Source: Gemmatimonadota bacterium
GTDB lineage: Bacteria > Gemmatimonadota > Gemmatimonadetes > Gemmatimonadales > Gemmatimonadaceae
Direction of reading: 5' to 3'
NCBI GenBank assembly: GCA_016712265.1
Contig: JADJRJ010000031.1
Coordinates: forward strand, 930,001 to 994,000
DNA length: 64,000 nt
A program made the position numbers and the translations under genes. Positions 33,491 to 41,963 of the stretch are shown here, piece after piece. The notes beneath the pieces are model-generated. The model saw only the letters and a list, made by a program, of their open reading frames with translations, ran no database searches and had not been told where the DNA came from. How positions within the stretch are numbered: position 1 is the stretch's first letter; each line of letters opens with the position of its first letter.

Positions 33491-34047
33491 CGGTTCAGTG
33501 CCTCGCGGAGCAGCATGCGGGCCCGATGCAGCTGGGCCTTGCTGCCACCCGCCGTGATGGAAAGCATCTCACCAATCTCCTCGTGTTTGTACCCTTCCAC
33601 ATCGTGCAGCACGAAAATGCGGCGGGCCCCGGGGGGGAGGGCCGCAATGGCCGCTTCCAGATCCAACGAGGTGCCCATGGGGGCACCTCCCGGTGCCGGG
33701 ACTCGATCCATCGCCTCTTCGTCGTCCGAGAGTCGAGCCCGTACGCGACCATCCGACTTTCTCGCGTTCAGTACTACGTTCACGGCAAGGCGGTGCAACC
33801 AGGTGCCAAACGCCGCCTCACCGCGAAATTGGGACAACTTGTCCCAAGCACGAACGAAAACGTCCTGCGTCAGCTCCTCCGCCTGGTTCCGGTCCCCCAC
33901 CATGCGGGCACACACCGAGAACACACGGTTCTGGTGGGCCCGGTACAAACGCTCGAAGGCTCGCCGGTCCCCCGACGCGGCCAAAGCCACGTCGGGCGCT
34001 TCGCTCTCGACAGAGAGGGTGTCGCGCTGGGGTTGAGTCAAGAGCAT
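33487..34047 (-). CDS. ECF sigma factor paired with the zinc-finger anti-sigma factor
   Basis: 186 residues. Region 2 has AFERLYRAHQNRVFSVCARM and AEELTQDVFVRAWDKLSQFR. Region 4 has ALPPGARRIFVLHDVEGYKH followed by EEIGEMLSITAGGSKAQLHR, a standard helix-turn-helix. The stop overlaps the anti-sigma start (ATGA). It lies 98 bases downstream of a second, FecI-like sigma gene in the same direction. Target genes probably include the downstream DUF4097 pair, but I could not define its promoter motif. Confidence 0.88.
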   Translation of the reverse strand: MLLTQPQRDTLSVESEAPDVALAASGDRRAFERLYRAHQNRVFSVCARMVGDRNQAEELTQDVFVRAWDKLSQFRGEAAFGTWLHRLAVNVVLNARKSDGRVRARLSDDEEAMDRVPAPGGAPMGTSLDLEAAIAALPPGARRIFVLHDVEGYKHEEIGEMLSITAGGSKAQLHRARMLLREALNR

Positions 34048-34145
34048 CGGGAGGGCCGTCCTTCGCCTGGCACCGGATTGGATGGTCCGGGACCGGCAAA
34101 GGGTTTGAATCGACTACGGCCCTCCGGCCGGCCACGGTTTCTCTG

Positions 34146-34715
34146 CTACAGGCTTCGACCGGGGGGGAGCCACGGCGCCAGCTGCTCGCGGAGGGTGCGC
34201 AGGGCACGAGCCATGTGCGCCTCGACCGCCTTCACCGATATCCCCATGGCCGCGGCGACTTCCGCATACTTGAGCCCCTGCACGCGATTCAGTTCGAACA
34301 CCTGGCGGCAGCGAGGCGGCAGCGAGTTGACGGCTCGTTCCAGCGCCGCCTCTACTTCGCCAGCCGCGGCCTCTCCGTCGCTGGCCCCCCGGGAGGGAAG
34401 GGTGTCTGCATCGAACTCGTCATCGCGGTTCTCGACCCGAAGGTGACGGAGACGATTGAGCGCCCGATTTCGCGTTGACTGGTAGAGGTATCCCTGCGGA
34501 GATCCGGTGATCACCAGTGTCTCGCGCCGCTTCCACAGCTCCAGCATCACATCCTGCACGACCTCCTCGGCGCCTTCGCGCTCGCGCAGAAGGCGCTCCG
34601 CGAACTGGACCAGAGGCGGGTACCACGCCCGGAAGAGGGCGTCGAAGGCGACCTCGTCCCCCGCCCGGAGGCGTTCAACCTGCTGGGCGAGAAGGGTGGG
34701 GTCTGGCGTCGACAT
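34146..34715 (-). CDS. FecI-like ECF sigma factor
   Basis: 189 residues from the ATG giving MSTPDPTLLAQQVERLRAGD; a frame to 34760 adds an unlikely leader. Region 2: AFDALFRAWYPPLVQFAERL and EVVQDVMLELWKRRE. Region 4: SLPPRCRQVFELNRVQGLKY, AEVAAAMGISVKAVEAHMAR. This is the type encoded next to FecR and TonB receptors. It diverges from the fecR-like gene across a 97-base gap rather than preceding it in the same direction, which is the less common layout. The gap contains no site I can name. Confidence 0.85.
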   Translation of the reverse strand: MSTPDPTLLAQQVERLRAGDEVAFDALFRAWYPPLVQFAERLLREREGAEEVVQDVMLELWKRRETLVITGSPQGYLYQSTRNRALNRLRHLRVENRDDEFDADTLPSRGASDGEAAAGEVEAALERAVNSLPPRCRQVFELNRVQGLKYAEVAAAMGISVKAVEAHMARALRTLREQLAPWLPPGRSL

Positions 34716-34812
34716 GGGCGGATGATACCGTGAATCGGGACGGTGGCGATAGCTGGTCAAATGCCGGAGATTCCCGGCTAGGGTACTTTCGTTTACGCGT
34801 GTATCGAGGGGT

Positions 34813-35844
34813 ATGACGGATCACACGAACGGCGATTCCACCGCTCCGGACTGGGAGTTGGCAGCCCGGCACATCGCGGGGGAGGGCGACGCTGGCGACC
34901 GGGCGCGGATGGAGTCGTTCCTGCGCGCGAATCCGGCGGACGCGGAGCTGTTGCGTGCGCTCGATACCCTTTCGCGGAAGGTACCTGCGGCATTGCCGAG
35001 CGGTCTGGATGTGGAGTCGGCGCTCCGGCGAACGCGGGAGCGACGGGACGAGGCGTCGGTGGTGTCCCTGGCGTCGCGTCGTGCAGGCTCGCCTCGACCG
35101 GCTATTCGCTGGGTGGGGCTGGCCGCGGCGGCCGCGGTCGCGCTGGTGTTCGCGCGGAACTGGTTAGTCCCCACGAACACGGATGGCACCGTCGCGGGAT
35201 CGGTGTATCGCGGCACGGTCGGGCAGGTGGATTCCGTCCGCCTGGCGGACGGAAGTGTGGCGATGCTGGCGCCGGGTGCGACGCTGACGATCCCGGCTGG
35301 ATTCCCCGCGGAGAACCGCAGCCTCCGACTTGAGGGTCAGGGTTGGTTCCGAGCGACGCACGAGGAGGAGCATCCCTTCACCGTACTGGCCGGAGATGCA
35401 GTTGTCCGGGACATCGGCACCGTGTTCTCGGTGCGTTCCGGGGTTAACGGCGAGGTGCGTGTGGCGGTCCATGAGGGTGCGGTCGCCGTCCGGGGAACCG
35501 GGGCGGCGGCCGAGGTACAGCTCTCGCAGGGAGACGAGGTAATGGTGGCGGCTGGAGCGGTCCAGGCGGCGTCGCGCGGCACGGTGCCCGAAGGTGACGC
35601 GGACTGGACGTCAGGGCGCCTGCACTTCCGTGATGTCTCCATGGAGGAGTTCAGCCGCACGGTGGCATCTTGGACCGGATGGGTCGTGCGCCTTGAAGAT
35701 CCGGAATTGCGCGTATTGAGGGTGACCCAGGACCTGACGCTTGCCGAAGCGCGGCAGCGAATGGAAGAGGCGGCGTTGGTGCTGGGGGCGCGGGTGACGT
35801 GGAAGGGCGACACGGCCGTGGTCTCGCGGGGTGGAGGCCGGTAA
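34813..35844 (+). CDS. FecR-type transmembrane sigma regulator
   Basis: 343 residues. The N-terminal cytoplasmic part (DWELAARHIAGEGDAGDRAR) is the FecR N domain. A single membrane span lies at about residues 97-115 (WVGLAAAAAVALVFARNWLV). The periplasmic FecR domain runs from VDSVRLADGSVAMLAPGATL through FRATHEEEHPFTVLAGDAVV and VRDIGTVFSVR. The C-terminal DUF4974-like region is HFRDVSMEEFSRTVASWTGW. It should control the divergent FecI-like sigma factor in response to the TonB receptor encoded 32 bases downstream. Confidence 0.88.
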   Translation: MTDHTNGDSTAPDWELAARHIAGEGDAGDRARMESFLRANPADAELLRALDTLSRKVPAALPSGLDVESALRRTRERRDEASVVSLASRRAGSPRPAIRWVGLAAAAAVALVFARNWLVPTNTDGTVAGSVYRGTVGQVDSVRLADGSVAMLAPGATLTIPAGFPAENRSLRLEGQGWFRATHEEEHPFTVLAGDAVVRDIGTVFSVRSGVNGEVRVAVHEGAVAVRGTGAAAEVQLSQGDEVMVAAGAVQAASRGTVPEGDADWTSGRLHFRDVSMEEFSRTVASWTGWVVRLEDPELRVLRVTQDLTLAEARQRMEEAALVLGARVTWKGDTAVVSRGGGR

Positions 35845-35876
35845 GCCGAAGCAAGACTTCTTGAGGGCAGCACACC

Positions 35877-38297
35877 GTGAAGCGACTGCTCCTGATGGTG
35901 GCACTCGTCTTTCCTTCCCTCGCGGGAGGGCAGGATGCGTGCGCGCCGGCGGAGGGAGGACGCTGGGCGACCCCATTGGATAGGCTCATTCGTGTTGGTG
36001 CTGGCCTGCCCGTGCGGGACGCCATTGACCGCGCGGGACGTCAGGCGGGCGTGACCTTCGCCTATTCGGTTGACCTGTTGCCAGCTGGTGCCACGTCGTG
36101 CACCGCGGCGTCCGGGGTTCGCCTTGGGGATGCCTTGGCGTTGTGGTTGTCTGGATCGACGCTCGAGCCGGTGATCACCGGTCCCGACCGGATCATGTTG
36201 GTGCCCGGTCGGCGACCGCAGCCTCCGGCGGACGGCGTCTCCGACTCACTGCCTGCGCCCGCGTTGCTGGCGCAGGTGAGGGTCGAGGAGGCACGGGGGA
36301 TTCCGCTGGTCGGTATGGTGACGGCGGCGCGCACCATCGTGGATCGAGCGGCGATCGAGGCGAGTGGCGCCTCGACGATCGCCCAGTTGCTGACGACGCA
36401 CGTCCCTGGCATGTGGATCTGGACTCCGTCCCCCTCGAGCCTTGGCGCTGCCGTGGCCAGCCTGCGGGGGGCGAGTTCGTTTGGCGCCTCGTATCCCAAG
36501 GTCTACGTGGATGGGGTGGAGGTCGCGAACCCCTTGTTCCTCGCGCAGCTGGCGCCGGACCAGGTGGCGCGCATCGAGGTCATTCGCGGGCCGCAGGGTG
36601 CCGCGCTGTACGGCAGTGGGGCCGTGAGCGGTGTCATCGAGATCACGACCCTCCAGGCGAGCGGGCTGTCGGCGCCCTCGCACCTGTCCGTGCGGAGCAG
36701 CGCCGGGGTATCGGAGAGCGCGTACGCGCCCCTGGGAGCGTTTGTGCAGGAACATGCCTTCAGTGGGCGGATGGGTCGGGAGGACCGCTCACTCTCGGCG
36801 GGGCTGGCGATGGCGACGACCGGGGCATTCGTGCCCGGCGCGTACAGCCGGCAGCTGCAAGGGACGGTTGGGGCCGCCGTACTGGGCGCGCGCGCGCGCT
36901 GGCAGTTCACGGCGCGCGGGGTGTCGCAGGAGGCGGGCAATCCGTTGAGCCCGCTGTTGCCGGCGGCGCAAGCGGCGCCGGCGTCATCGCTGCAGCCACA
37001 CGCGGCCATCGGGGCGCCCGAGGTCACGCTGCCGTGGGACAGCACGCGCGCGCAGTCGGTGCGGGAATACACCGTCGCAAGCACCCTGGCGTTCGAGCGG
37101 GCGTTGTGGTCGCACCAGGCGACCGCCGGGGTCGACGGCTACGTGCTCGACAACCTCGCGGCCACTGCGGGCCGGTACCGCACCCCCGGGGATAGCGCGT
37201 TGTTGTCGGCGGCGGGCAATGCCCAACGCGTGAGCTTGCGCTGGTCCGGCAATCGGCATTTCGTCGCTGGGACCGTTGGCACTGGCGCCGTGACCTTCGG
37301 GCTGGACCAGTCCAGCCTGCGAGACGCCACCCGTGGGGCGTCGTTTGCGCCGGCCCAGACCGGGGAGTCGGCGATCTGGCGTCACACCACGGGGCTGATG
37401 GCCCAGGGCGAAATCACGTGGCGGGGCGCCTTCGTGCTGAATGGCGGGCTGCGCCTGGAGCACAACGTCGGTTATACCCTCCTGAGCGGCGTCGAGACGC
37501 TGCCAACAGTCGGTGCCGCCTGGCGCCACACAGCGGGGCCGACGGCGATCACGCTCCGTGGGTCGTATGGCCGCGCGATCCAGCAGCCGCGCGTCGGGAG
37601 CCGGGACAACCCCTGGGGTGGGCGCTCGCCGGCGGTGGTCGTCCTGGAGCCCGAATCGCAGGCGGGATTCGAGTACGGATTCGACCTGCGATATGGCACA
37701 GCCGCCACGGTCAGCCTCACGCGGTTCGACCAGCGGGCGACAAACCTGATCCAGCCGGTGCTCTCCACCGGCCCCGGGGGACGGGGCCTGACCACGCGAC
37801 TGGAGAATATCGGGGCGATCGACAACCGGGGATGGGAGCTGGAGGGGCGCGTCACCCGCGGCGCCCTCAACCTCACGGGATCGCTTGGGCTCACCGACAG
37901 TCGCGTGGAGCGGCTGGCGCGCGGGTACCAGGGCGACCTGCGCCCCAACGACCGGGTGCTGCAAGTACCGGCGCACACCGTCAGTCTTGCGGCCAATTGG
38001 CTCGGCCGCGGTTGGTCGGCGACCGCAAACGTCGCGCGGGCGGGCAACTGGATCAACTACGACTGGCTCTCCCTCACGTCGGCGGATCGGCCGCCGACCG
38101 GCGACGCGTTGCGGGGCTACTGGCTGCGGTATCCCGGCACGACCCGGGTAGGCCTGGTGTTCACGCGCGAGGTGACGTCGGCGTTTGAGCTCATGGGCAG
38201 CGCCGAGAACCTGCTGGGGACGCAGCGCGGCGAGCCAGACAACGTGACGATCGTCCCGGGGCGCACCATGCGCGCGGGGCTGCGCGCGAAGTTCTAA
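35877..38297 (+). CDS. TonB-dependent receptor with STN signalling domain
   Basis: 806 residues from a GTG start. A signal peptide (LLLMVALVFPSLAGGQ) precedes an STN (secretin/TonB N-terminal) domain: LPVRDAIDRAGRQAGVTFAY and GVRLGDALALWLSGSTLEPV, about residues 45-115. This replaces the carboxypeptidase-like domain of SusC. The plug has ASTIAQLLTTHVPGMWIW and VIRGPQGAALYGSGAVSGVI, followed by a barrel ending RAGLRAKF with a terminal Phe. STN receptors signal to FecR and also transport the ligand. A siderophore or haem-type ligand would be usual; nothing here identifies it, though a ChaN-like haem-binding lipoprotein gene lies just downstream on the other strand. Confidence 0.88.
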   Translation: MKRLLLMVALVFPSLAGGQDACAPAEGGRWATPLDRLIRVGAGLPVRDAIDRAGRQAGVTFAYSVDLLPAGATSCTAASGVRLGDALALWLSGSTLEPVITGPDRIMLVPGRRPQPPADGVSDSLPAPALLAQVRVEEARGIPLVGMVTAARTIVDRAAIEASGASTIAQLLTTHVPGMWIWTPSPSSLGAAVASLRGASSFGASYPKVYVDGVEVANPLFLAQLAPDQVARIEVIRGPQGAALYGSGAVSGVIEITTLQASGLSAPSHLSVRSSAGVSESAYAPLGAFVQEHAFSGRMGREDRSLSAGLAMATTGAFVPGAYSRQLQGTVGAAVLGARARWQFTARGVSQEAGNPLSPLLPAAQAAPASSLQPHAAIGAPEVTLPWDSTRAQSVREYTVASTLAFERALWSHQATAGVDGYVLDNLAATAGRYRTPGDSALLSAAGNAQRVSLRWSGNRHFVAGTVGTGAVTFGLDQSSLRDATRGASFAPAQTGESAIWRHTTGLMAQGEITWRGAFVLNGGLRLEHNVGYTLLSGVETLPTVGAAWRHTAGPTAITLRGSYGRAIQQPRVGSRDNPWGGRSPAVVVLEPESQAGFEYGFDLRYGTAATVSLTRFDQRATNLIQPVLSTGPGGRGLTTRLENIGAIDNRGWELEGRVTRGALNLTGSLGLTDSRVERLARGYQGDLRPNDRVLQVPAHTVSLAANWLGRGWSATANVARAGNWINYDWLSLTSADRPPTGDALRGYWLRYPGTTRVGLVFTREVTSAFELMGSAENLLGTQRGEPDNVTIVPGRTMRAGLRAKF

Positions 38298-38410
38298 CGC
38301 GTCAGGAGGACGCCACACGCCACGGCGGCCTGCGCATCGGACACCCGCGTCGCCGCGCGCTCCAGGAGCACGGCGAGTGTAGGCTCACGGGTGTCCCCTG
38401 CGAAGTTCAT
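38294..38410 (-). CDS. Possible 38-residue ORF coupled to the ChaN-like gene
   Basis: The frame starts at an ATG overlapping the ChaN-like stop (ATGA) and ends in a four-base convergent overlap with the receptor gene. The product is MNFAGDTREPTLAVLLERAA plus 18 residues, and I do not recognise it. The ATGA junction is the only support; it may be chance. Confidence 0.2.
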   Translation of the reverse strand: MNFAGDTREPTLAVLLERAATRVSDAQAAVACGVLLTR

Positions 38411-39357
38411 TTCGCCGGGGCGGGCAGGCGCAACGTGAACACCAGGTAGTCTGCCTTGGCCGCATGCTCCGCCGTCGGCGGCGCGTCCAGGGTTGGCACC
38501 GGGATGGCGCTGACGACCAGGGTGCGAGCGCCGGTGCTGCGCCGAACGGCCCGCGCTACGGTCCCCAGTCGGTAGTCGCTGTGGAACGCCCCGTCGTAGT
38601 GCACGACGACGGCGGATGGATTGGCGCGCCACGCCGTGGCAACCGCCTCGCCCATCGCCTCGTCCTTGCTGCACTGCGCCTCGTAGAACCGGTCCACCAT
38701 GCGCTTGCTCGCCTCATCCAGCGCGGGGCCTGACGGCCCGCCATTCCCGTGTCCCTGCATCGACTCGGCGAAGCGGCGGTAGTACTCATCGTCCCTGGGG
38801 CACTGGTGCTCGGCTGCAATCCATCGCTTGTCAGCGGCCGGAATGGTGTCGAGCGTCGCCAGTCCACCACGACTCACGGCGCTGGCCAGCCGACGCGGGA
38901 TGTTCGAGGCGATGACCGGCCAGCCGCGCGCGCGGGCCAGCTCGACCATCCCGCGGTAGTCGGTGGTGTAGCGATCCCAGGGCCGAGTTGCCGCGAGGAA
39001 CTGTGGTTCAGCGGACCGTCCGGCGAGGTAGGCGTCCATCGCCTCCTGGACGTCGCGCTCGAACATCTCCATCGACAGGACAACCTTGGCGCGTCGCTCG
39101 CCAATCGCGGCCAGCAGGGCCAGCTCGGTGGCATGCGTGACGGGGTCGTCATGCTGCTCACCGAAGAACACGAGGTCGGCTGCGGCTGCGGCGCGCGAGA
39201 GGTCGTCGAACGAGACCATCCGGCTGGCGCGGGTGTCCCACACACGCAAGACAGCGGAAGGGCTGGGTGCCGTCGACGGTGCCCCAGATGGGGCACAGGC
39301 GGCGCCGAGGGCGAGGGCCAGGGCGGGGGTGGCGAAGCGAGGCAGGAAGCGCATCAT
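38407..39357 (-). CDS. ChaN/Tiki-like haem-binding or protease-like lipoprotein
   Basis: 316 residues from tandem ATGs. The lipobox LGAAC puts the acylated Cys near residue 21. The ChaN domain starts ADLVFFGEQHDDPVTHATEL, the family's GExHxxxxxH motif, with LSMEMFERDVQEAMDAYLAG, and later RYTTDYRGMVELARARGWPV and HYDGAFHSDYRLG. ChaN binds cofacial haems in Campylobacter; the fold is shared with the TIKI/TraB metalloproteases, so either haem handling or peptidase activity is possible. Convergent with the STN receptor, which makes iron or haem uptake plausible but unproven. Confidence 0.8.
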   Translation of the reverse strand: MMRFLPRFATPALALALGAACAPSGAPSTAPSPSAVLRVWDTRASRMVSFDDLSRAAAAADLVFFGEQHDDPVTHATELALLAAIGERRAKVVLSMEMFERDVQEAMDAYLAGRSAEPQFLAATRPWDRYTTDYRGMVELARARGWPVIASNIPRRLASAVSRGGLATLDTIPAADKRWIAAEHQCPRDDEYYRRFAESMQGHGNGGPSGPALDEASKRMVDRFYEAQCSKDEAMGEAVATAWRANPSAVVVHYDGAFHSDYRLGTVARAVRRSTGARTLVVSAIPVPTLDAPPTAEHAAKADYLVFTLRLPAPAK

Positions 39358-39380
39358 GCCACAAGCTGCCTCGCGTGCGC

Positions 39381-40835
39381 TCACGGGGCCAGCGGGGGAC
39401 TCCCGATGATGGCCTCCGCGTCCATCTCGACGAGGTACTCGTCGCCGATGGGCGGGGCATGGACCAGGGTATTGGCCGGCTGGATGCCGCGAAAGCGCTC
39501 GCCGTGTGCGCGCGAGATTGGCTCCCATTGCCCGGGGTCCCGAACATACACCCTTGTGCGGACCACGTCATCCAGCGTTCCGCCGAGCGACAGGATGGCA
39601 CCCTCCACCTTGTCGATGATGGCATGCATCTGCGCTGCGGGGTCGTTGGCCCCGAGCGCGCGATTGCCGTGGGTGGCCGTCGTGCCGGACACCATGATGC
39701 GATCCCCGACGCGCACCGCGCGGGCAAAGCCGGCGATCTCCTCCCACGGGGTGCCCGACAACGCCACGCTGCGCCCCTGCCGCCGCTCCGTCGCATAGGG
39801 GGCCGGGAAGGTCTCGAGATGGTGGCTCAAGTCGCCGCTCGCCGTCAGGAACGGCGGCTTTCGGTATTCGTCACCGCAATCACCGGGGATCGAGCGGAGC
39901 CCCTGCACAACCGCGGCAATCTCGGCGCGGCTGGCGTCGTCGAGGGCGAAGGTGGCCAGTCGCACCGTCTCTTCGACATGCGCGCTTTCACCGAGTCGCG
40001 CCCCGATGATGATCCCCCCAACCGCCGGCTGTTCCATCATGTAGCGGCAGGCCACGTTGGCGATGGACACCCCGTGTCGACCGGCGACGGTGCCCAGCAC
40101 CTGGAGCAGGCGTTGCAATGCCTCCCAGCCGCCCGCTTCGGTCACAAACCGCCGGTACTTCATCTGCGACCATGTCGCGAGCGACGCGGGATCCGGCTGT
40201 CCCAACCAACGCTCTGACAGCAACCCACCGGCAACGGTGCCAAAGGCGAGCAGCTTAACGCCATGCGCCAGGCAGAGGTCGGTCATCGCTCCGGCGGCAC
40301 GCTGGTCCAACAGGGAAAAGCATACCTGGTTGCTCACCACCGGGATGCCGCTGGTGAGCGCGATGCGCAGGTGCGCCGTGTCGAAGTTGGTCAGGCCGAG
40401 GTTGGCGATCAGACCCTCGGCGCGCAGTTCGGTAAGCCAGAACAGCGCGTCGAGCCAGGCGGGGTTGGCGTACTGCCAGGCATGGAATTGCAGGAGTGGC
40501 AACTGGTCAAGTCGCATGCGGTCCAGCGAGCGCTGCACGGCGGTCCGCACGGCCTCGCGCGTGATCGGCCCGGGCTCCGGCACCCACTTGGTCAGCAGCT
40601 CAACAGGACGGGCACCCGGACGGTGACGGTAGCGCCCGACGACGTCCTCGGCGGAGCCGTAGTGGTCCGCCATGTCGAACGTCGTCAGGCCGGCGGCCGC
40701 GTAGGGTTCCATGGCGGCGGCCATCGCGTCCAGATCGACGGCGCGTCCCTCGCGCTCCATGTCAGCCACCTGCCAGAGGCCGGTCAGTACACGCGAGATG
40801 GACAGGGAGGGTGACAGGGCGAGGCGAGGAATCAT
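39381..40835 (-). CDS. Fusion of an aldo/keto reductase and a RidA (YjgF) domain
   Basis: 484 residues from the ATG giving MIPRLALSPSLSISRVLTGL; the frame extends upstream only as a shadow of the next gene. Residues ~1-335 are an aldo/keto reductase barrel with the tetrad Asp and Tyr in TTFDMADHYGSAED, Lys in ELLTKW, His in LLQFHAWQY, and GIIIGARLGE near the NADPH site. Residues ~345-484 are a RidA domain: SGTPWEEIAGFARAVRVGDR, MVSGTTATHG and LDDVVRTRVYVRDPGQW, with the arginine that grips the substrate carboxylate. RidA deaminates reactive enamine/imine intermediates. Joined to an NADPH reductase, the protein may reduce or clear an imine or keto product. The 3' end is followed after 23 bases by the ChaN-like gene. 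Confidence 0.85.
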   Translation of the reverse strand: MIPRLALSPSLSISRVLTGLWQVADMEREGRAVDLDAMAAAMEPYAAAGLTTFDMADHYGSAEDVVGRYRHRPGARPVELLTKWVPEPGPITREAVRTAVQRSLDRMRLDQLPLLQFHAWQYANPAWLDALFWLTELRAEGLIANLGLTNFDTAHLRIALTSGIPVVSNQVCFSLLDQRAAGAMTDLCLAHGVKLLAFGTVAGGLLSERWLGQPDPASLATWSQMKYRRFVTEAGGWEALQRLLQVLGTVAGRHGVSIANVACRYMMEQPAVGGIIIGARLGESAHVEETVRLATFALDDASRAEIAAVVQGLRSIPGDCGDEYRKPPFLTASGDLSHHLETFPAPYATERRQGRSVALSGTPWEEIAGFARAVRVGDRIMVSGTTATHGNRALGANDPAAQMHAIIDKVEGAILSLGGTLDDVVRTRVYVRDPGQWEPISRAHGERFRGIQPANTLVHAPPIGDEYLVEMDAEAIIGSPPLAP

Positions 40836-40840
40836 GACGG

Positions 40841-41263
40841 CTACTTGATGGAGTTGTCGATGTCGGCAGCAATGAGCCACCGGCCCGTGCGGTCCTTGCG
40901 CAGCGCGAGGACAAACTTCCCGATGTCGGGCGAGGTCCGCTCGCCATAGGCATACGCGCCGACGATCCACCCCACCGAGTCGGCCGTCGCGAAGGACAGG
41001 GCGCGCAGGCGAAGCGGTCCCGCATTGCCCTCGTACGCCGCCCGGATCTCCGCGTGTCCCTTGGCCGGCGGCTTGCGATTGGGGAGGGCGAAGCCGTCGG
41101 CGGCGAACAGTCGTGACACTGCGTCCGCATCGCCCTTCTCCCAGCCTTGTTCGTAGTCGCGTAGCACGCGATCGAGCGCTGCGGGCAGGGTGATCGATGG
41201 CGGCTGCTGGGCGGGGAGCGGGGCCGCCAAGCAGGCGACGAGGAGGGCCAGGGTGAGGCGCAT
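40841..41263 (-). CDS. Secreted SnoaL-like (DUF4440) protein
   Basis: 140 residues with signal peptide MRLTLALLVACLAAPLPAQ. The NTF2-like fold is visible: VLRDYEQGWEKGDADAVSRL then FAADGFALPNRKPPAKGHAE and FVLALRKDRTGRWLIAADID at the end. DUF4440 proteins bind small ligands or dimerise; no catalytic role can be assigned. Five bases separate it from the AKR-RidA fusion, so the two are likely co-transcribed. Confidence 0.75.
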   Translation of the reverse strand: MRLTLALLVACLAAPLPAQQPPSITLPAALDRVLRDYEQGWEKGDADAVSRLFAADGFALPNRKPPAKGHAEIRAAYEGNAGPLRLRALSFATADSVGWIVGAYAYGERTSPDIGKFVLALRKDRTGRWLIAADIDNSIK

Positions 41264-41292
41264 GCGATGTCTCGGGTGATGGACCAACCGCC

Positions 41293-41934
41293 CTACGTGA
41301 GCTGCGCGCGAAGTTCCGCGGCGTTGCGAACGACGGCTGTCGGTTGTTCCGCACGGAGCGTGGCCTCGGGAAAGGCGCCCCACGTCACCGCGATGGAGTC
41401 GATCCCGGCCGCGCGCGCGGCGCGGAGGTCAAAGGGCGAGTCACCGATGTACACCGACTCGGAGGGATCACCGCCGAGCCGTTCCATGGCAAACCACAAG
41501 GGGTCGGGATTGGGCTTGTGGCGTGCGGTGCTCTCGATCCCGACCACCAGGGGGAAGTGGTGGTGGAGTCCCACATGCTGCAGGGCGCGATGGGCGAGGG
41601 GTTCGATCTTGGAGGTCACCACGCCTAACGATCGACCGGACGCCGCCAGCCAGCCGACGACGTCATTCACCCCGTCGTAGGGTTGGGTCATCGCGTCGTG
41701 GTGCAGAAGCTGGTGCTCGCGGTACGCGGCGATCAGCTGCTGGAGCTCCGCCTCGTCGCGCGCGTACTCGCCGAACTGTGTCATCAGGGGCTTCCCGATG
41801 CCGGCCACGATCTCCGCGCGGTCAGGCGAGCGCCCCTGCACCGAGGTGAACGCCCAGGTCGCGGCCCGGACGATGAGTTCAATGGAATCGACGAGGGTGC
41901 CGTCGAGGTCGAAGAGCACGACGCGATGAGTCAT
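41293..41934 (-). CDS. HAD-family phosphatase (Gph/PpaX-like)
   Basis: 213 residues from the ATG giving MTHRVVLFDLDGTLVDSIEL. HAD motif I is FDLDGTLVD, motif II is VVTSK, motif III is the Lys in ARHKPNPDP, and motif IV is YIGDSPFDLRAARAAG. The helical cap between motifs I and II is that of subclass IA, as in phosphoglycolate phosphatase or pyrophosphatase PpaX. The exact substrate is not indicated. Contains a TTA-GGC octamer at 41623. Confidence 0.85.
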   Translation of the reverse strand: MTHRVVLFDLDGTLVDSIELIVRAATWAFTSVQGRSPDRAEIVAGIGKPLMTQFGEYARDEAELQQLIAAYREHQLLHHDAMTQPYDGVNDVVGWLAASGRSLGVVTSKIEPLAHRALQHVGLHHHFPLVVGIESTARHKPNPDPLWFAMERLGGDPSESVYIGDSPFDLRAARAAGIDSIAVTWGAFPEATLRAEQPTAVVRNAAELRAQLT

Positions 41935-41963
41935 GCGCCAAGATAGCAGGGGGCCCGCCGGGG

